A stretch of 64,000 bases of DNA from Benincasa hispida (taxonomy: Eukaryota; Streptophyta; Magnoliopsida; Cucurbitales; Cucurbitaceae), in contig NC_052354.1 in NCBI RefSeq assembly GCF_009727055.1, positions 48,531,465 through 48,595,464 of the forward strand. The letters run 5' to 3'. A model generated the notes under the pieces. It was given only the letters and a program-made list of their open reading frames with translations. It did no database searches and was not told where the DNA came from. The position numbers and the translations under genes were made by a program. Below, piece after piece: positions 45,241 to 57,130 of this stretch; within the stretch, counting starts at the first letter, position 1; each line of letters begins with the position of its first letter.

Positions 45241-48043
45241 TTATTGAGGAGGAGGTTCAGGAGGAGGATTTTGTGGAGGAACACGAGGATCTTCTTCAAA
45301 GTGCAGTTGTTGTTGTAAATGCAGAGGCACCATAAGACCATGTAGATAGGCTGTCAAAAAGTTGAAGTACTCATGGTTGCGCTCTGCTATTTGTCTTTGG
45401 TTCAAATGGATCATGTAAATATTGCGTTGAATGTTGATCAACACTTGCCTTGTCATCGCAACACTGCGTTGCAACTCCGCTTGTCGCTCGTGTACCTTCG
45501 ATATTCACTGGCAAAAGAAATCGTGTTGATGAGAGAGAAGAGAACGCATATCAGCAAGGTCAGCAACTAGGGTGGCAACGATGGGCTATGCCTGAGATGT
45601 TTCACTATCAATATTTTGGGGTTGGGCAAAAGTGCCTTCACCCAAATCATGTGGGTCGTTAACATGCAGCGGTGGAGGGGAAAATTGCGGTGAAGATGAA
45701 GGGGAGGAGAGAGCTGCTAGATATGCATTAGATGAAGCAGGAACGAGGAAGAGGTTAGTAAAATGTTCGAGGAGTGGGGAAAGGGGTTCTATAGGAGGGC
45801 TTGGAGGGCGAATCACCAAAGGTAAGGGGTCCAAGGGTTCTTAATCTTGCAGTGATGGCTCTTTGACTTTTTCCTTGCCTTTGTCAACCTTGTGCTGTTT
45901 CTTAGGCTTTGGTTGTTGTGGAGCATTTAAATCGATGATGGGTCTTTTCAGTGGAAACTCGGGGCAATGGGGGGAATCTTCAAGAAGCATTATCAAAATC
46001 TTGATGTTGATGAGGCCATGGACTTCTGGCATTGGTTCTTCCTCAATACCTACACCTAATGAAAGGCATAAGCTTGAAACTGTCCAAGGGAAGAAATACT
46101 GGCCTCTTATATGCCCCACAAAATCTCGAATCTGCCTTGCGATCAACTGGCCCACATCTATTGGAATGCTGCGTGCGATGGAGTATGCGGCCATGACTCT
46201 ATCCCTCAAAACTGTTTTGTCATGAAAAGTCGAGATGAGTCATCGTTTCACCAAATACACCTAAAGCCGCGCCTCCGGAATCAGTTTATGGGACGCAAGG
46301 TTTTTGATGCCTTTCATAGATATCGACCACTAAGTGCCTGATTGCGTTAATATCTTCAGCGCATCTTCCATCTGTTCTTCTGTGGGATCATCAATGGTTT
46401 TATTACCTGGCGCATTCGGGATATCCTTCATCTGATATAACTCATTGATGTCCTTTGCGCTGAAAGGCACTACCTCTTCTTTCATGATCACCGCATCTTT
46501 GGTGCCATGAAGTCGTCCAGTATAGAAAGCTCGCATTACTATTTGGATTACAATGGATGGGCACCGGCAGAATGTTTCCTATCCCTGTTCCAGTAAAACA
46601 CTTGTGATTAAGTCCGGTAATGGCATTGACGTAGGAAAGAACCCAATTTCTATCATCATGTTAGCGTTCTTTTTCTTCTTTGATGGGCGTCCTTTGGNNN
46701 NNNNNNNNNNNNNNNNCGTTCTTTTTCTTCTTTGATGGGCGTCCTTTGGTCAATGCAGGCTCACTGCTTTCTGCTATTGCTTTGCCCTTTTATTTTGTCA
46801 AAGTAAGGCGGGATCTTTGTTTTTTTTCCTTTCCCTTTCCTTGCGTTGTTCTTCCTTCTCCCCCTCCGCAATTTCATTTCTTTTCTTTTCTCGAATGCGC
46901 TGAACATTTGCTCTGCGCCCCTTCTCCTTCTCTTCCTTCTTCTCCTTCTCTTCCTCTTCTTCTTGTCTCATTTCTCTTTCGAATTGCTCTGAGGCCAGCA
47001 ATATGCGCTGTTCTTCCTCGAGCCTTATTCTCTCATCTTCTGCCGATATTGCGTTGTTGCAGCGCACTTCTTCATCGTGTAATTTTCTTCTTAAATCGCC
47101 TTCTGCGATGATTTTTTGTGCCCGCAACATCTTCTCTTATTTTTCTTCTTCCTCTCTTCTTCTCCTCTCCTTCTCTTCTACTGCACTTTGCAAAATTGGT
47201 GGGTCGATTGTTGACCCTTGCGGCGTATTCTCCTTCCGATGCCGCATAAGGGGGGGTGATGTCTGAATCCTCTCCATCATCAGTCGCAACCGTTCTTGTT
47301 TGCGTTGATTCCTCTTAAGGTTGCGCTGATTCTTTTTGTTGCGTTGACACCCTCTCATCCACCTTTACGGTGGTTGATTCTCCGTTGAATTCTAGGCTCT
47401 GAACCCTCTTTCTCTTTTCTTCCTTCTTCTTCAGGCGCTTCCCTTCTCACCTACATTCCCTCTTCTCACTTGATTTTATTTCTTTCTTCTCCTTCCTTGG
47501 TTGGGCTTCTTCATCTCCTTTTGCCCTTTTCTCCTTGTTCCTCCTCTTCTTCTTCTCCTCAGTCGTTTCAGGTAGCTTTTTCGCTTCCACTTCCTCCAAA
47601 GCAACCTTGGTGGGTCCCTCATAGGATTCTGTTTGAACAGTTTCCTTAGGATCTGAAATGGCCAGGGCGCTTCTCCGCGAAGCTTCTTCCATCTCTTCTT
47701 CTGAAGGCAAGGGTTGATTAACGACTCCCGCTTCAGGTAGCCCTCCTTCCTTCTCCATATTACTCAAAATGCTCCCAAACACTTCTCTGTCATCTCTTCT
47801 CTTCTTCTCGCTTTCAGATGACAGTGTTGGGAGTGGGGCACTCTCCGTGCTTTGCCCCTCTTTGATTTGGAGTGGTCTGGCTACTAAAGGCTTTTGCCGA
47901 GATTTTCCAGTGATTCGTGTGATGGGTTTTGGCTGGGCGGTGAGGCGGCAACTTGCTGCAAGGAATGCTGCCTCTTTTGTAGTGATTTGGGATGGTGAGG
48001 GTGATGAGGGTAAAGAGGATGAATGGGATGATTGATCAGCCAT
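45241..48043 (-). pseudogene. Athila env-like gene (third ORF)
   Basis: The ATG at 48043 opens 198 residues rich in Ser, Lys and Glu. A frameshift near 47447 leads to a second frame that continues from 47358 to 45241 with only a few stops, although 19 N at 46698 hide part of it. It has a long charged helix-like Lys/Glu region (47358-46798), then a folded part with RAFYTGRLHGTKDAVIMKEE and VPFSAKDINELYQM (46536-46330) and RVMAAYSIARSIPIDVGQLI (46209), then a Pro/Ser-rich part and a C-terminal helical stretch ending in PPPEPPPQ. From memory this resembles the putative plant transposon domain of Athila env-like proteins. No signal peptide or membrane segment is evident. Its role is unknown. Confidence 0.72.
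46698..46716. other. Assembly gap, 19 N, with repeated edges
   Basis: The 33 bases 46665-46697 are repeated exactly at 46717-46749, so the gap probably joins two contig ends that overlap, not missing DNA. Confidence 0.95.
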
Positions 48044-48576
48044 GGTTGTATTGAGTGAAAGAACTGGACGGTTCTTAGGGTTTTAGGAAGAAAGTTTGAA
48101 GTCTAGGTATGCAAAGAATCTGCTAAGGTTTCGTTTTTGCAAAAGACTCAAATAGACGGCCTAAGAAGGGGGAGGACGGAATTTATAGGTTGGTCCTTGA
48201 TGGGCCCAACGAAAATTCTGCGGTGGCAGGCCTCGAGGTACTTAAAAAGCCTGCCACTGCGTTCCTCACATTTATGAATTAGCAGAGAAATACGTCATTT
48301 CATCTGCAAAATCATCATTTCCTTGGAAGCCTAAATGCTTGGACTACTCTATTTGCAAAAGGAATTTATCTTTTTTTGTTTTATGCGGATGGGCGCAAGG
48401 TTAAGATTAATGCAACGCATCCATTAACCCAATTGCATATTTGCAAAGGACGGGCAACAACGCATGTATCAGCGCAACATACCCTTCAATTCAATGCATT
48501 TTTGGAGGATGGGTGCACTGTATTTCTACTGATGCAACACTACCTCGACATAGTGCGTTTTCGAAATATGGATTGA
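48044..48576 (-). other. Inner Athila spacer between gag and env-like gene
   Basis: Bases 48376-48576 match the outer element at 59440-59640 (the 59-base tandem repeats after integrase). So the spacer directly follows the pol deletion. No gene. Confidence 0.82.
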
Positions 48577-50141
48577 AAGACGATTTTCCATGATTACCGC
48601 AATCCACACCTCGCAGGCGATCAAGCTTGCCTGTGCAATGTCATCAAAGAAATTGTTCCTTCCCGTGAGATCCTGAGGCTTCAAAATTACTTGGCAGCGT
48701 TCCAGGTGTTCTATTGCGAAGTTCGGCTGCCAGTTGCCCAACTTGGATCTCCAAGTTCCTAATTGATGACGCCTGCAACTGCATAACAACATCGTTTTTC
48801 TCAATATACTGCTTTAGCAGGGACTCCAATGATGATGAATTTCAAGAGGTATTTGAGTAGGGCGGTTGGTTTTGTGGTTGTCTTTGATGACCCTGATTCT
48901 GATTCTGATGAAAAGGTGGAGGATTTCTTCCATTCCCAGAGTTGCTATTCTGATGGTTACTCGGCCCCCCTTGGTTGTGATTTCCTCCCCAACCGAAGTT
49001 AGGGTGATTCCGCCAACCAGGATTATAAGTGTTGTTGTATGGGTTGTTCTAGATAGCAAACACTTGTTGCAGGTTTGATGGGCATATTTCTACATCATGG
49101 CCCCCTCCACATTGGATGCAATTTATTGCGGCCACTTGTGCCAGTGCATTGGGTTGTGCTGAACTTTGAGAGAGGGCACCTTGATTAAGTGCCATCGTTT
49201 GGAGAAGAGAGGTCACCGCAGCCATTTGTGCGGCCAAAGTTGTCATTGTATCCACTAGTACAATGGCATTATCGCTTCTTCTTCTCTCAGAACCTCTACC
49301 CCCGTACCCGTCATCCATCCAGTCATCCGTGTTCCACGAAATGTGATCAAGGATGACCTTGGCTTCTGTATAGGTCTTATCCATAAATCCTCACTGTTGC
49401 GAAGGCATCAGCAACGACTTGCATTGATCTATTCAAGCCGTTATAAAACCTTTCCATCAGAATGCATTCCGGAATCCCGATATATGGACATTTTTTCACC
49501 AACCTTCTGAATCGCACCCAAACGGTGCTCAGAGTCTCGTTATCCATTTGCTCGAAGTTTAGCACATCCTTTCATCTTCTTACATTGACTGCTAGAGGGA
49601 AGAACTTCTTCATGAACCGTTCCACCAACTGGTCCCAGGATGTGATTTCGTTTGGCTCCAACGAATGAGCCCACCTCTTTGCCTCATCCCTCAGTGTATA
49701 TGGGAAGAGGTAAAGTCTAATACCTTCTAGGGTGACGCCAGGGATGGAGAAAGTACTGCATATCTCCACAAAGCTGGTAAGATGGGCATGCGGGTCCTCA
49801 CCTTGTAGACCTCCAAATCTCCTCGTGTTTTGTATCATTTGGAGCATGATCGGCTTTATTTCGAAACGTGCATTCTCCTCAACCATTGTTCATGAAATTC
49901 CAGGCAAGAAGTCGAAGAGATTGGGCGCTGCATAATTCCTCATAGGGATATTGTGGTCTGCAGCAAGAAATACAGGGTCTTCTGCTGGCCGATTTGTCCC
50001 TTGATTTCCTTCGGGTGCCTCGTTATTATTGTTTTCCATATTGACTCTTCTTCGCCTTGCTTTGTTCTGGCGTGCCCTTACGAAAAAAGTACGCTCGATC
50101 TCTGGGTCAGCTTCAAATTTTGGATCAGTTCTAGTACTCAT
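48577..50141 (-). pseudogene. gag: Inner Athila gag
   Basis: The ATG at 50141 starts MSTRTDPKFEADPEIERTFF. One frame carries on through 50141-49890, 49886-49572 and 49565-49377, cut only by two stops (after LPGIS and after AVNVRR). It includes the retrotransposon gag core (HLTSFVEICSTFSIPGVTLE, RLYLFPYTLRDEAKRWAHSL, FYNGLNRSMQ). A frameshift leads to 49384-49049, with the zinc knuckle CIQCGGGHDVEIC (C-X2-C-X3-H-X4-C), then NYNPGW-like text near 49040-48960 and 48829-48644 (LLKQYIEKNDVVMQLQASSI). It is better preserved than the outer gag. It forms the particle shell in Ty3/gypsy elements. Confidence 0.92.
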
Positions 50142-50234
50142 AAATCGTTAGCTTGTTCTTCGCGTTAAACAGAAAGTACAAAGAGATCTGTCCTGCAAAA
50201 TACCACAAAAGTACTCAACACTAACCGTTACCAA

Positions 50235-50252
50235 TCCCCCGCAACGATGCCA
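50235..50252 (-). other. Inner Athila primer binding site (tRNA-Asp type)
   Basis: On the minus strand TGGCATCGTTGCGGGGGA, two changes from the common Athila PBS, six bases after the LTR end. Confidence 0.88.
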
Positions 50253-50258
50253 TAAACT

Positions 50259-52131
50259 TGTAACGATAAAAATCAATTCGTTGTTATGCATTTGATGACA
50301 TAAAATTTAATCTCTTTATTAACTCTAACACTGTTCTAATTGCACTCAAGTGCTTTGCGATAAAGAGAATTTCTATGCGTTACTACGTCTAAATATATGC
50401 ATTGTTAATGATATATTCGTAGTGTGCGATGTAGTAGTGCGTGTCACAAGTTTCTTTGCGCTGAAACCAAGTATAATTCCAACGCAAGTTTCTCAGAATA
50501 ATCCAAGGTCGAACACAGGATTGTTTTCGTTAATGCGCTACTACATGCGACCAGTTTTTAACAATGAATAAAGAATTTAGATTTAAACAAAAATATAACT
50601 TGCGGTGAAAGTAAAAATGCATTAATAAAATAAATCCTAAACTAATATGATACACGATACAAGATACATGATACACGATACTGAGGTCGAGAACTGACTG
50701 TGAAGTTGTATAAAGATTCGATGTATGTGATGGCAAGTCTTTATGAATGAAGCAGAAAGAGAAAGAGTAAATAGTAAAAACATTGCAAGTTTGTCAATTG
50801 CGTTAAAGATGCAACTAAGGTTTCGTTTTCCTTAGCGTACACCACTCGGTGATCGCCCTCGTTCCAATATCTCTATGGTGAAACAGGGATGAACGTGATG
50901 AATGCAAGGTTGTTTCCATCTCTGGAAATACTTCTTGCTTTAGTTAACGCATTCTTCCAACCTTCTCTCGATAGGTGGAATAACATCTTCACTTCTGCTC
51001 TCACAGGTGAAGATGCCGTCGAGCATGTTTTAGCTAAACTTGATTATTTCCTTAACACAAATTAACTTACTCGCTTAATTCTTGCTATTTACCCATGGGA
51101 TTAAGAATACATCATGGACAACATGGATTATGGATGTACGAAAAGAGACAGAGAGATGACAATGGAAACTATCATAACATTTAATACTAAAATTAAGCGT
51201 CTGATACATGTTGTGAATGAAAGAGTAAAGAAGATAAATACAGATGATGAAATAGAGATTAGAAACAAATACAGAAAGAGTGTCAATGTCTTGACACAGA
51301 TCCTGAACGAAGGTTGTGCTTGCCAGCGTGTGGAAATAGTGGAGAGGAAAGCTTCCCTCTCAGGCTTGCTTTCTTGGTAGAATTGACCTACGCACAGAGC
51401 TTTAGCTGCAGGAATTGGAAGGATTCTCTGCTCGGAGACTCACCTCTTGGCCTTGTCTCGTGGTTCGCTCAGATCTACTCTGTAAGTTGCTTCAGACCAA
51501 CCTTTCTCTTAGAATTAGTATATGCACGTCTCTATGTATCCATGTATATCTTTCAGTGAATTTGCAGAAGCTATTTATAGGTGAGGCTTGGCTCTTTGAA
51601 TGTGTGGTCCCCACTGTATGGTTATGCTAGTTCCTGAAATGGCATATTGAGAAATTCCTTCTGTTACGCAATCAACCTGTCAGAAATGCACAACTGAAAG
51701 CTGTACACTTGTCAGAATCCTCCACAAATGCGTTACTCTTTACATCTTCGATCGATCGCCGCATGCGGTATTATTTTTTATTATCATATGCGATTGAAAT
51801 TGCATTGATCGCTAGAGTACTTGATCGATTGTCACATACGCCGTCATTACATTGATTATTTCTTCGTTCTTGATTGATGGGCGCAATGTGATGTAGATGC
51901 ATTATTCATTTTATCTTTAAGCCATGAACGCATGCGGTGACTGATTTCCTGCAAACAGAAACTAAAACATTCTATTCTACCATCGCAATGGTGTTAGTGG
52001 GTCTATTGGCGACATTTTATAATTTTCGCATTTCTTAGCCAATTTCTATACTATCGACGCAACTTTCCTTTCTTTTAGCCGCAATATCTAAGCAAAACAG
52101 TATAAATAACTTGTATTTCTACAAGTTATCA
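50259..52131 (-). repeat. Inner Athila 5' LTR
   Basis: On the minus strand it starts TGATAACTTGTAGAAATACA at 52131 and ends with the revcomp of TGTAACGA at 50259. It is 1873 bases long and shares its promoter region with the other Athila LTRs. Confidence 0.93.
51572..51579 (-). promoter_or_regulatory. Inner Athila 5' LTR TATA box
   Basis: TATAAATA on the minus strand; the likely promoter for the inner gag transcript. Confidence 0.65.
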
Positions 52132-53418
52132 AGAACTCCGAGCAGAGAATTCTTCCAATTCCCGTAGTTGAAGCTCTATGCAAAGGTCAATTGTACTGGG
52201 AAAGCAAGCCTGAGAGGGAAGCTTTCCTCTCCACCACATCCACACGCCAACAAGCACAAATCTCCGATTGGGATCTATGTCAAGACATTGACACTCTTTT
52301 CGTATTTGTTTCTATCCTCTATTTCATCTTCTGTGTTCATCTTTTGTAATTCTTCATTCACAACATGTATCAAATGCTTAATTTTAGAATTAAATGTTAT
52401 CATCGTCACCATTATCATCTCTCTGTCTCTTTCCATATATTCATAATCCATTTTCTCCTTGATGTGATCTTAATCTCCGAGGTAAATAGCGAGAATTAAA
52501 CGAGTGAGTTAAATTGTGTTAAGGAATTAATTAAGTTTAGCTAAAGCATGCTCGATGGTATTTTCACCTGTGAGAGCAGAAGTGAAGATGTTATTTCGCC
52601 TATCAAGAGAAGGTTGGAAGAATGTGTTAACTAAAGTGAGAAGTATTTCTAGAGATGGAAACAACCTTGTGTTCATCACGTTCATCCCTGTTTCACCATA
52701 GAGATATGGGAACGCGACCAATCACCGAGAGGTGTACGCCACGGGAAAGCATAACCTTAGTTACGTCCTTATGAAATTGACAAACTTACGATGTTTTTAC
52801 GCTTTACTCTTTCTCTTTTTGCTTCATTCATAAGACTTGCCATCGCATACATCGATTCATTTGTACAACTTCATAGCCAGTTCTCGACCTCAATACCATG
52901 TATCATGTATCTTGTATCATAGTAGCTTAGGATTTTACTTTATCAACGCATTTTTACTTTACTTTATCAACGCATTTTTTACTTTAATTGCAATTTATAT
53001 TTCTGTATAAACCAACATTCCTTATTCATTGTTAAAACCGGTCGCATGTATCACATAAGTATCGCATTAACGAAAACAATCCCCGTGTTCGACCTTGGAA
53101 CATTCTGAGAAACTTACGTTGGAATTATACTTGGTTTCAGCGTAAGAAAACTTGTGACACGACTATTTCATCGCATACTACGAGCATATCATTTTCAACG
53201 CATATACTTAGAATGTAGTATCGCATAAAAATGTCTTTATCGCAAAACACTTGAGCGCATATTTAGCACATCATTCATTTCATTCACGAACCATGCGTTA
53301 GAGTTAGGTAAAGATAAAAGATTAAATTTTATGTCATCAAGTTTATGGCAACATGAACTTGAATTATCTATCATCATAGTGCATGCTAATAAAGGAAATA
53401 CACAAAATTTTTGTTACA
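52132..53418 (+). repeat. Outer Athila 5' LTR, second part
   Basis: It resumes with AGAACTCCGAGCAGAG and ends TTGTTACA at 53418. Compared with 61442-61630 of the 3' LTR I count about 15 differences in 190 bases by eye, so the element is not very recent. Confidence 0.93.
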
Positions 53419-53424
53419 AGTTTA

Positions 53425-53442
53425 TGGCGCCGTTGCTGAGGA
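53425..53442 (+). other. Outer Athila primer binding site (tRNA-Asp type)
   Basis: TGGCGCCGTTGCTGAGGA, close to the tRNA-Asp PBS TGGCGCCGTTGCCGGGGA usual for Athila/Tat elements, six bases after the LTR end. Confidence 0.92.
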
Positions 53443-53536
53443 TTGGTAACGGTTAGTATGGAATACTTTTGTGGTATGTTGCAGGACAGATCTCTTCTGT
53501 ACTGGCTATTTATCGCGAAGAGCAGGCTGACAGTTT

Positions 53537-54970
53537 ATGAGTACTAGAATTGATCCAAAAATTCTAAGCTGACCCAGAGATCAGGTGTATTTTTCGTGCA
53601 AGAGCATATCAGAACCAAATTAGGCGAAGAAGAAACATAGCTAATAATAATGAGAGGCCCGATGGTAATCAAGGGGTAAATTGGCCCGTGCAAGACCCTA
53701 TTTTTCTTGCTGTCGACTGCAACATCCCAATAAGGAACTATGCGGCGCTGAATCTTTATAACTTCTCGCCCGAAATTTCAAGACCCATGGTTGCAGAGAA
53801 TGCAAGGTTTAAGATAAGGTCGCTCATGCTTCAAATGATCCAAAATGCAGGACAATTCGCAGGTCTACAAGGAGAAGACCCGTATGCTCATTTGACCAGC
53901 TTTGTAGAAATGTGCAACACATTCTCCATACCTAGTGTGACTTCTGAAGGAATTAGATTATATCTCTTCCCGTATACACTGCAAGATGAGGCAAGGAGGT
54001 GAGCTCAGTCACTAGAGCCAAATGAAATCAACGCATGGGATCAGTTAGTCGAAAAGTTTATGAATAGATTCTTCCCTCCAGCCGTCAACGCAAAGAGACG
54101 GAGGGATGTGCTGAATTTTGAACAGAAGGGTTATGAAACTTTGAGCACCGCTTGGGTGCGTTTTAGACAATTAGTGAAGAACTGTCCGCACATCAGGATT
54201 CCTAATTGCGTTCTAATGGAGACTTTTTATAATGGCTTGGATCGATCAACGTAAGCAGTTGATGATGCCTCCGCGGCAGGAGGACTAATGGACAAGACGT
54301 ATACGGAAGCAAAGCTCATATTAGATTGCATTTCGCGAAATACAGATGAGTGGATAGATAACGGGTATGAGGAAAGAGGTTTGGAACAAAGAAGAGCAGA
54401 AAGTGCCATTGTACTAACTATTACAATGAACATCCTGGCTGACCAGATGGCCACAGTAACCTCGCTTCTCCAGACTATGGCTACTCAACAAGGACACCTC
54501 TCTCAAAGTTCAGTGCAAGCAAATGCGTTGATGTAAGTAGCCGCAATAAATTGCATTCAATGCAGAGAGAGGCACTCAGGGGAAGTTTGCCCGTTGAATC
54601 AACAGTCCGTATACTCTCTTCACAACGAATCATTCGGCAACACCTACAACCCTAGTTGGCGGAATCATCCAACTTTCAGTTAGGAAGGGAATCACAACCA
54701 GGGGGGCCAAGGTAATCATCAGAGCAACCATTCCAGGAATCAAGGCAATCCTCCGTTTTTCATTAATTAGAATCACAACCAAGGTAATTTTCAGAGTGTA
54801 CAACCCTACGACCAACCATCATCTTCTGACAACCCTTGTAGTACCTCGTCTTTGGAAACATTATTGAAACAGTATATTGAGAAGAACGAGGCAATCAAGC
54901 AATCGCAAGCTTCCTCCTTTAGAAATTTGGAGGTATAGATTGAACAACTTGCGATCGAACTTAAGAATAA
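53537..54970 (+). pseudogene. gag: Outer Athila gag remnant
   Basis: The ATG at 53537 matches the inner gag start, but an extra base causes a stop at codon 12. Open parts are 53688-54002 (gag core with HLTSFVEMCNTFSIPSVTSE and RLYLFPYTLQDEARR, then TGA for the Trp), 54060-54254 and 54288-54536. The zinc knuckle CIQCRERHSGEVC (C-X2-C-X3-H-X4-C) is at 54552-54590 after a stop. NTYNPSWRNHPTF near 54630-54670 is the Athila-type segment after the knuckle. Confidence 0.9.
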
Positions 54971-56261
54971 AGCGCCTGGTACACTGCCCAGCAGCTCGGG
55001 AGCATCGAGACGGTGTGGTAAAGAACAATGTCAAGCAATGACATTGAGAAGTGGCAAGACAATGGTCTACGTACCATTAGTAACGCATTCAGTAAAAAGA
55101 CCAGTAGACTTAACCATCAATGATGACCATTCAACCACAAATAACATAATTACCAGTTCAGGAGAAAGTACATCTACAAAGAATGAATCTCAGCAAGACT
55201 CTAATGCAAAGTCATCATAACCTCCAACTTCTAAAACAGCAAGCAAAAAATGTCAATGAACAGCCAATTGAACAAGAAGTACGGTGGGATCCTCCACCTT
55301 TTCCATCCAGATTGAGAAAGAAAGATGACAGCAATCAATTCCAAAGGTTCCTGGATGTTCTCCGACAATTACATATCAACATTCCCTTAATAGAAGCTTT
55401 GGAACAAATGCCGAGCTATGTGAAATTCCTCAAGGACATACTTGCCAACAAAAGAAAGATCGGGTAAAATGAAACGGTCGCATTAACATATGTGTGTAGT
55501 GCACTTTTTGAACAATATCCCCCCTAAAATGAAAGATCCTGGGAGTTTCACATTGCCATGCTCAATAGGGGGAAAAGAAGTCGGAAATGCACTGTGTGAT
55601 TTGGGGGCAAGTATAAACCTAATGCCCTTGTCAATCTTCAAAAAGTTAAATATCGGCAATGCAAGACCACCACAATTATGTTACAGTTGGCCGACAGATC
55701 AATAACACATCCAGAGGGCAAATAGAGGATGTACTTGTGCAAGTAGATAAGTTCATCTTCGCTACTGACTTTATCATATTAGATTATGAAGCTGACATTA
55801 AGGTGCCTATCATCCTAGGTCGTCCATTTATCGCAACAGGGCGAGCACTGATCGATGTACAGAAAGGAGAACTCACCATAAGGGTCGACGATCAGCAAGT
55901 TAAGTTCAACATTCTCAATGCGTTGAAATACCCTAGTGATATGGAAAATTGTCAATATCTTGGGGAACTGCAGGAAGAACATTGGCACGAGCCTCAAGAA
56001 GAATCGGAGGAAGAAGACTTTAGGATCAGCGTAATGTGGGAGGAAAATTGCGCCGCAATACAAACTGAGTCAGGATTTGAAACAATCAAGTTATTTGAAC
56101 GAACAACGCAACGTACTAAGCCATCTTTAGAAGAACCACCCATGTTAGAGTTGAAGTCGTTGCCAGTGCACCTCAAATATGTTTATCTAGGAGACAATAA
56201 CACTTTATCGGTTATAATATCTGCCTCGCTGAGCAAAGAAGAGAAGGAAGCACTTATTTAG
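54971..56261 (+). pseudogene. pro: Outer Athila protease region remnant
   Basis: The frame 55038-55220 starts MTLRSGKTMVYVP, the Athila block after gag. The frame 55183-55467 follows (WDPPPFPSRLRKKDDSNQFQ, LRQLHINIPLIEALEQMPSY). The aspartic protease is at 55490-55705: LCDLGASINLMPLSIFKKL, with DLGAS the active-site motif of this group. A frameshift in the flap leads to 55659-56261, with IILGRPFIATGRALIDVQKG and an acidic spacer. The spacer ends in HLKYVYLGDNNTLSVIISAS just before RT. Protease would cut the polyprotein. Confidence 0.9.
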
Positions 56262-57130
56262 ATCCTTAAAAACAACGCAAAAGCCTTGGGATGGACCTTA
56301 GCGGACATTCGAGGAATCAGTCCTTCGTATTGCATGCATAAGATTCGTCTTGAAGAAGGAAAAATAGGATCTATAGACAAGCAACGCCGTTTGAATCCTA
56401 CCATAAGGGAGGTTGTGAAGAAAGAGATAGTGAAGTGGCTTGATGCAGGTGTCATTTGCCCTATATCTGATAGCAACTGGGTAAGCCCAGTGCAATGTGT
56501 TCCAAAGAAAGGGGGAATGACAGTCATCACCAACAACAAGAACGAGTTAATTCCTACAAGAACAACTACGGGGTGGAGAATCTGTGTGGATTACTGCAAA
56601 TTAAATCTGGCTACGAAGGAGGACCACTTTGCACTCCCGTTTATTGATCAAATGTTAGATTGACTTACGGGGAATGAATTCTTTTGTTTTTTTTATGGCT
56701 ACTCAGGGTATAACCAAATTGCGATCGCGCCGGAAGATCAAGATAAGACAACTTTCACGTGCCCATTCAACACATTTGCATTCCGTCGCATGCCTTTTGG
56801 ACTCTGCAATGCACCAGGTACCTTCCAAAGGTGTATGATGGCAATATTTTCAAATTTCTTGGAGGAGTCAGTCGAGGTATTTATGGATGAATTTTCAGTT
56901 TTTGGCAACACTTATGACTCATGTTTATCAAATCTTGAAAAAGTCTTGAAGAGATGCGTTGAAATGAATCTTGTTCTGAACTGAGAGAAATGCCATTTCA
57001 TGGTTGAAGAAGGGATCGTGCTAGGTCACAAGATATCAAAGGCAGGATTGGAAGTTGATCAAGCGAAAACACTTAGGAGTTTTCTGGGACATGCTGGGTT
57101 TTTATCCGCAACTTTTCTCAGATCGCAAGG
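56262..57130 (+). pseudogene. rt: Outer Athila reverse transcriptase remnant
   Basis: The frame 56286-56663 has GWTLADIRGISPSYCMHKI, then VSPVQCVPKKGGMTVI and GWRICVDYCKLN. A stop comes at 56662 (LDRL changed to LD-stop). YSGYNQIAIAPEDQDKTTFT and MPFGLCNAPGTFQRCMMAIF follow in the frame to 56984. The catalytic box is VFMDEFSVFG: the second Asp of the usual FMDD is Glu. A stop interrupts LVLNxEKCHFMV near 56983. After 57060 a frameshift or small deletion cuts the connection to RNase H. Confidence 0.9.

Larger units (their letters stand above)
42304..52131 (-). mobile_element. Inner Athila element, opposite strand (TSD AGAAC)
   Basis: On the minus strand it has a 5' LTR (52131-50259), PBS, gag, an env-like gene and a 3' LTR (44114-42304). 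AGAAC flanks it at 42299-42303 and 52132-52136. It lies in the 5' LTR of the outer copy of the same family. Protease, RT, RNase H and integrase are absent between gag (ending near 48600) and the downstream region, and the join at about 48577 looks clean. Confidence 0.95.

Noticed and set aside
45585..46341. Plus-strand frames opposite the env-like gene.
   Set aside because: Shadows of the minus-strand frame, which keeps one phase across several parts and therefore is the coding strand.
46680..47266. Plus-strand open frames of 80-143 residues rich in Phe, Leu, Ser.
   Set aside because: They are the antisense of the Lys/Glu-rich part of the env-like gene, and one runs across N.
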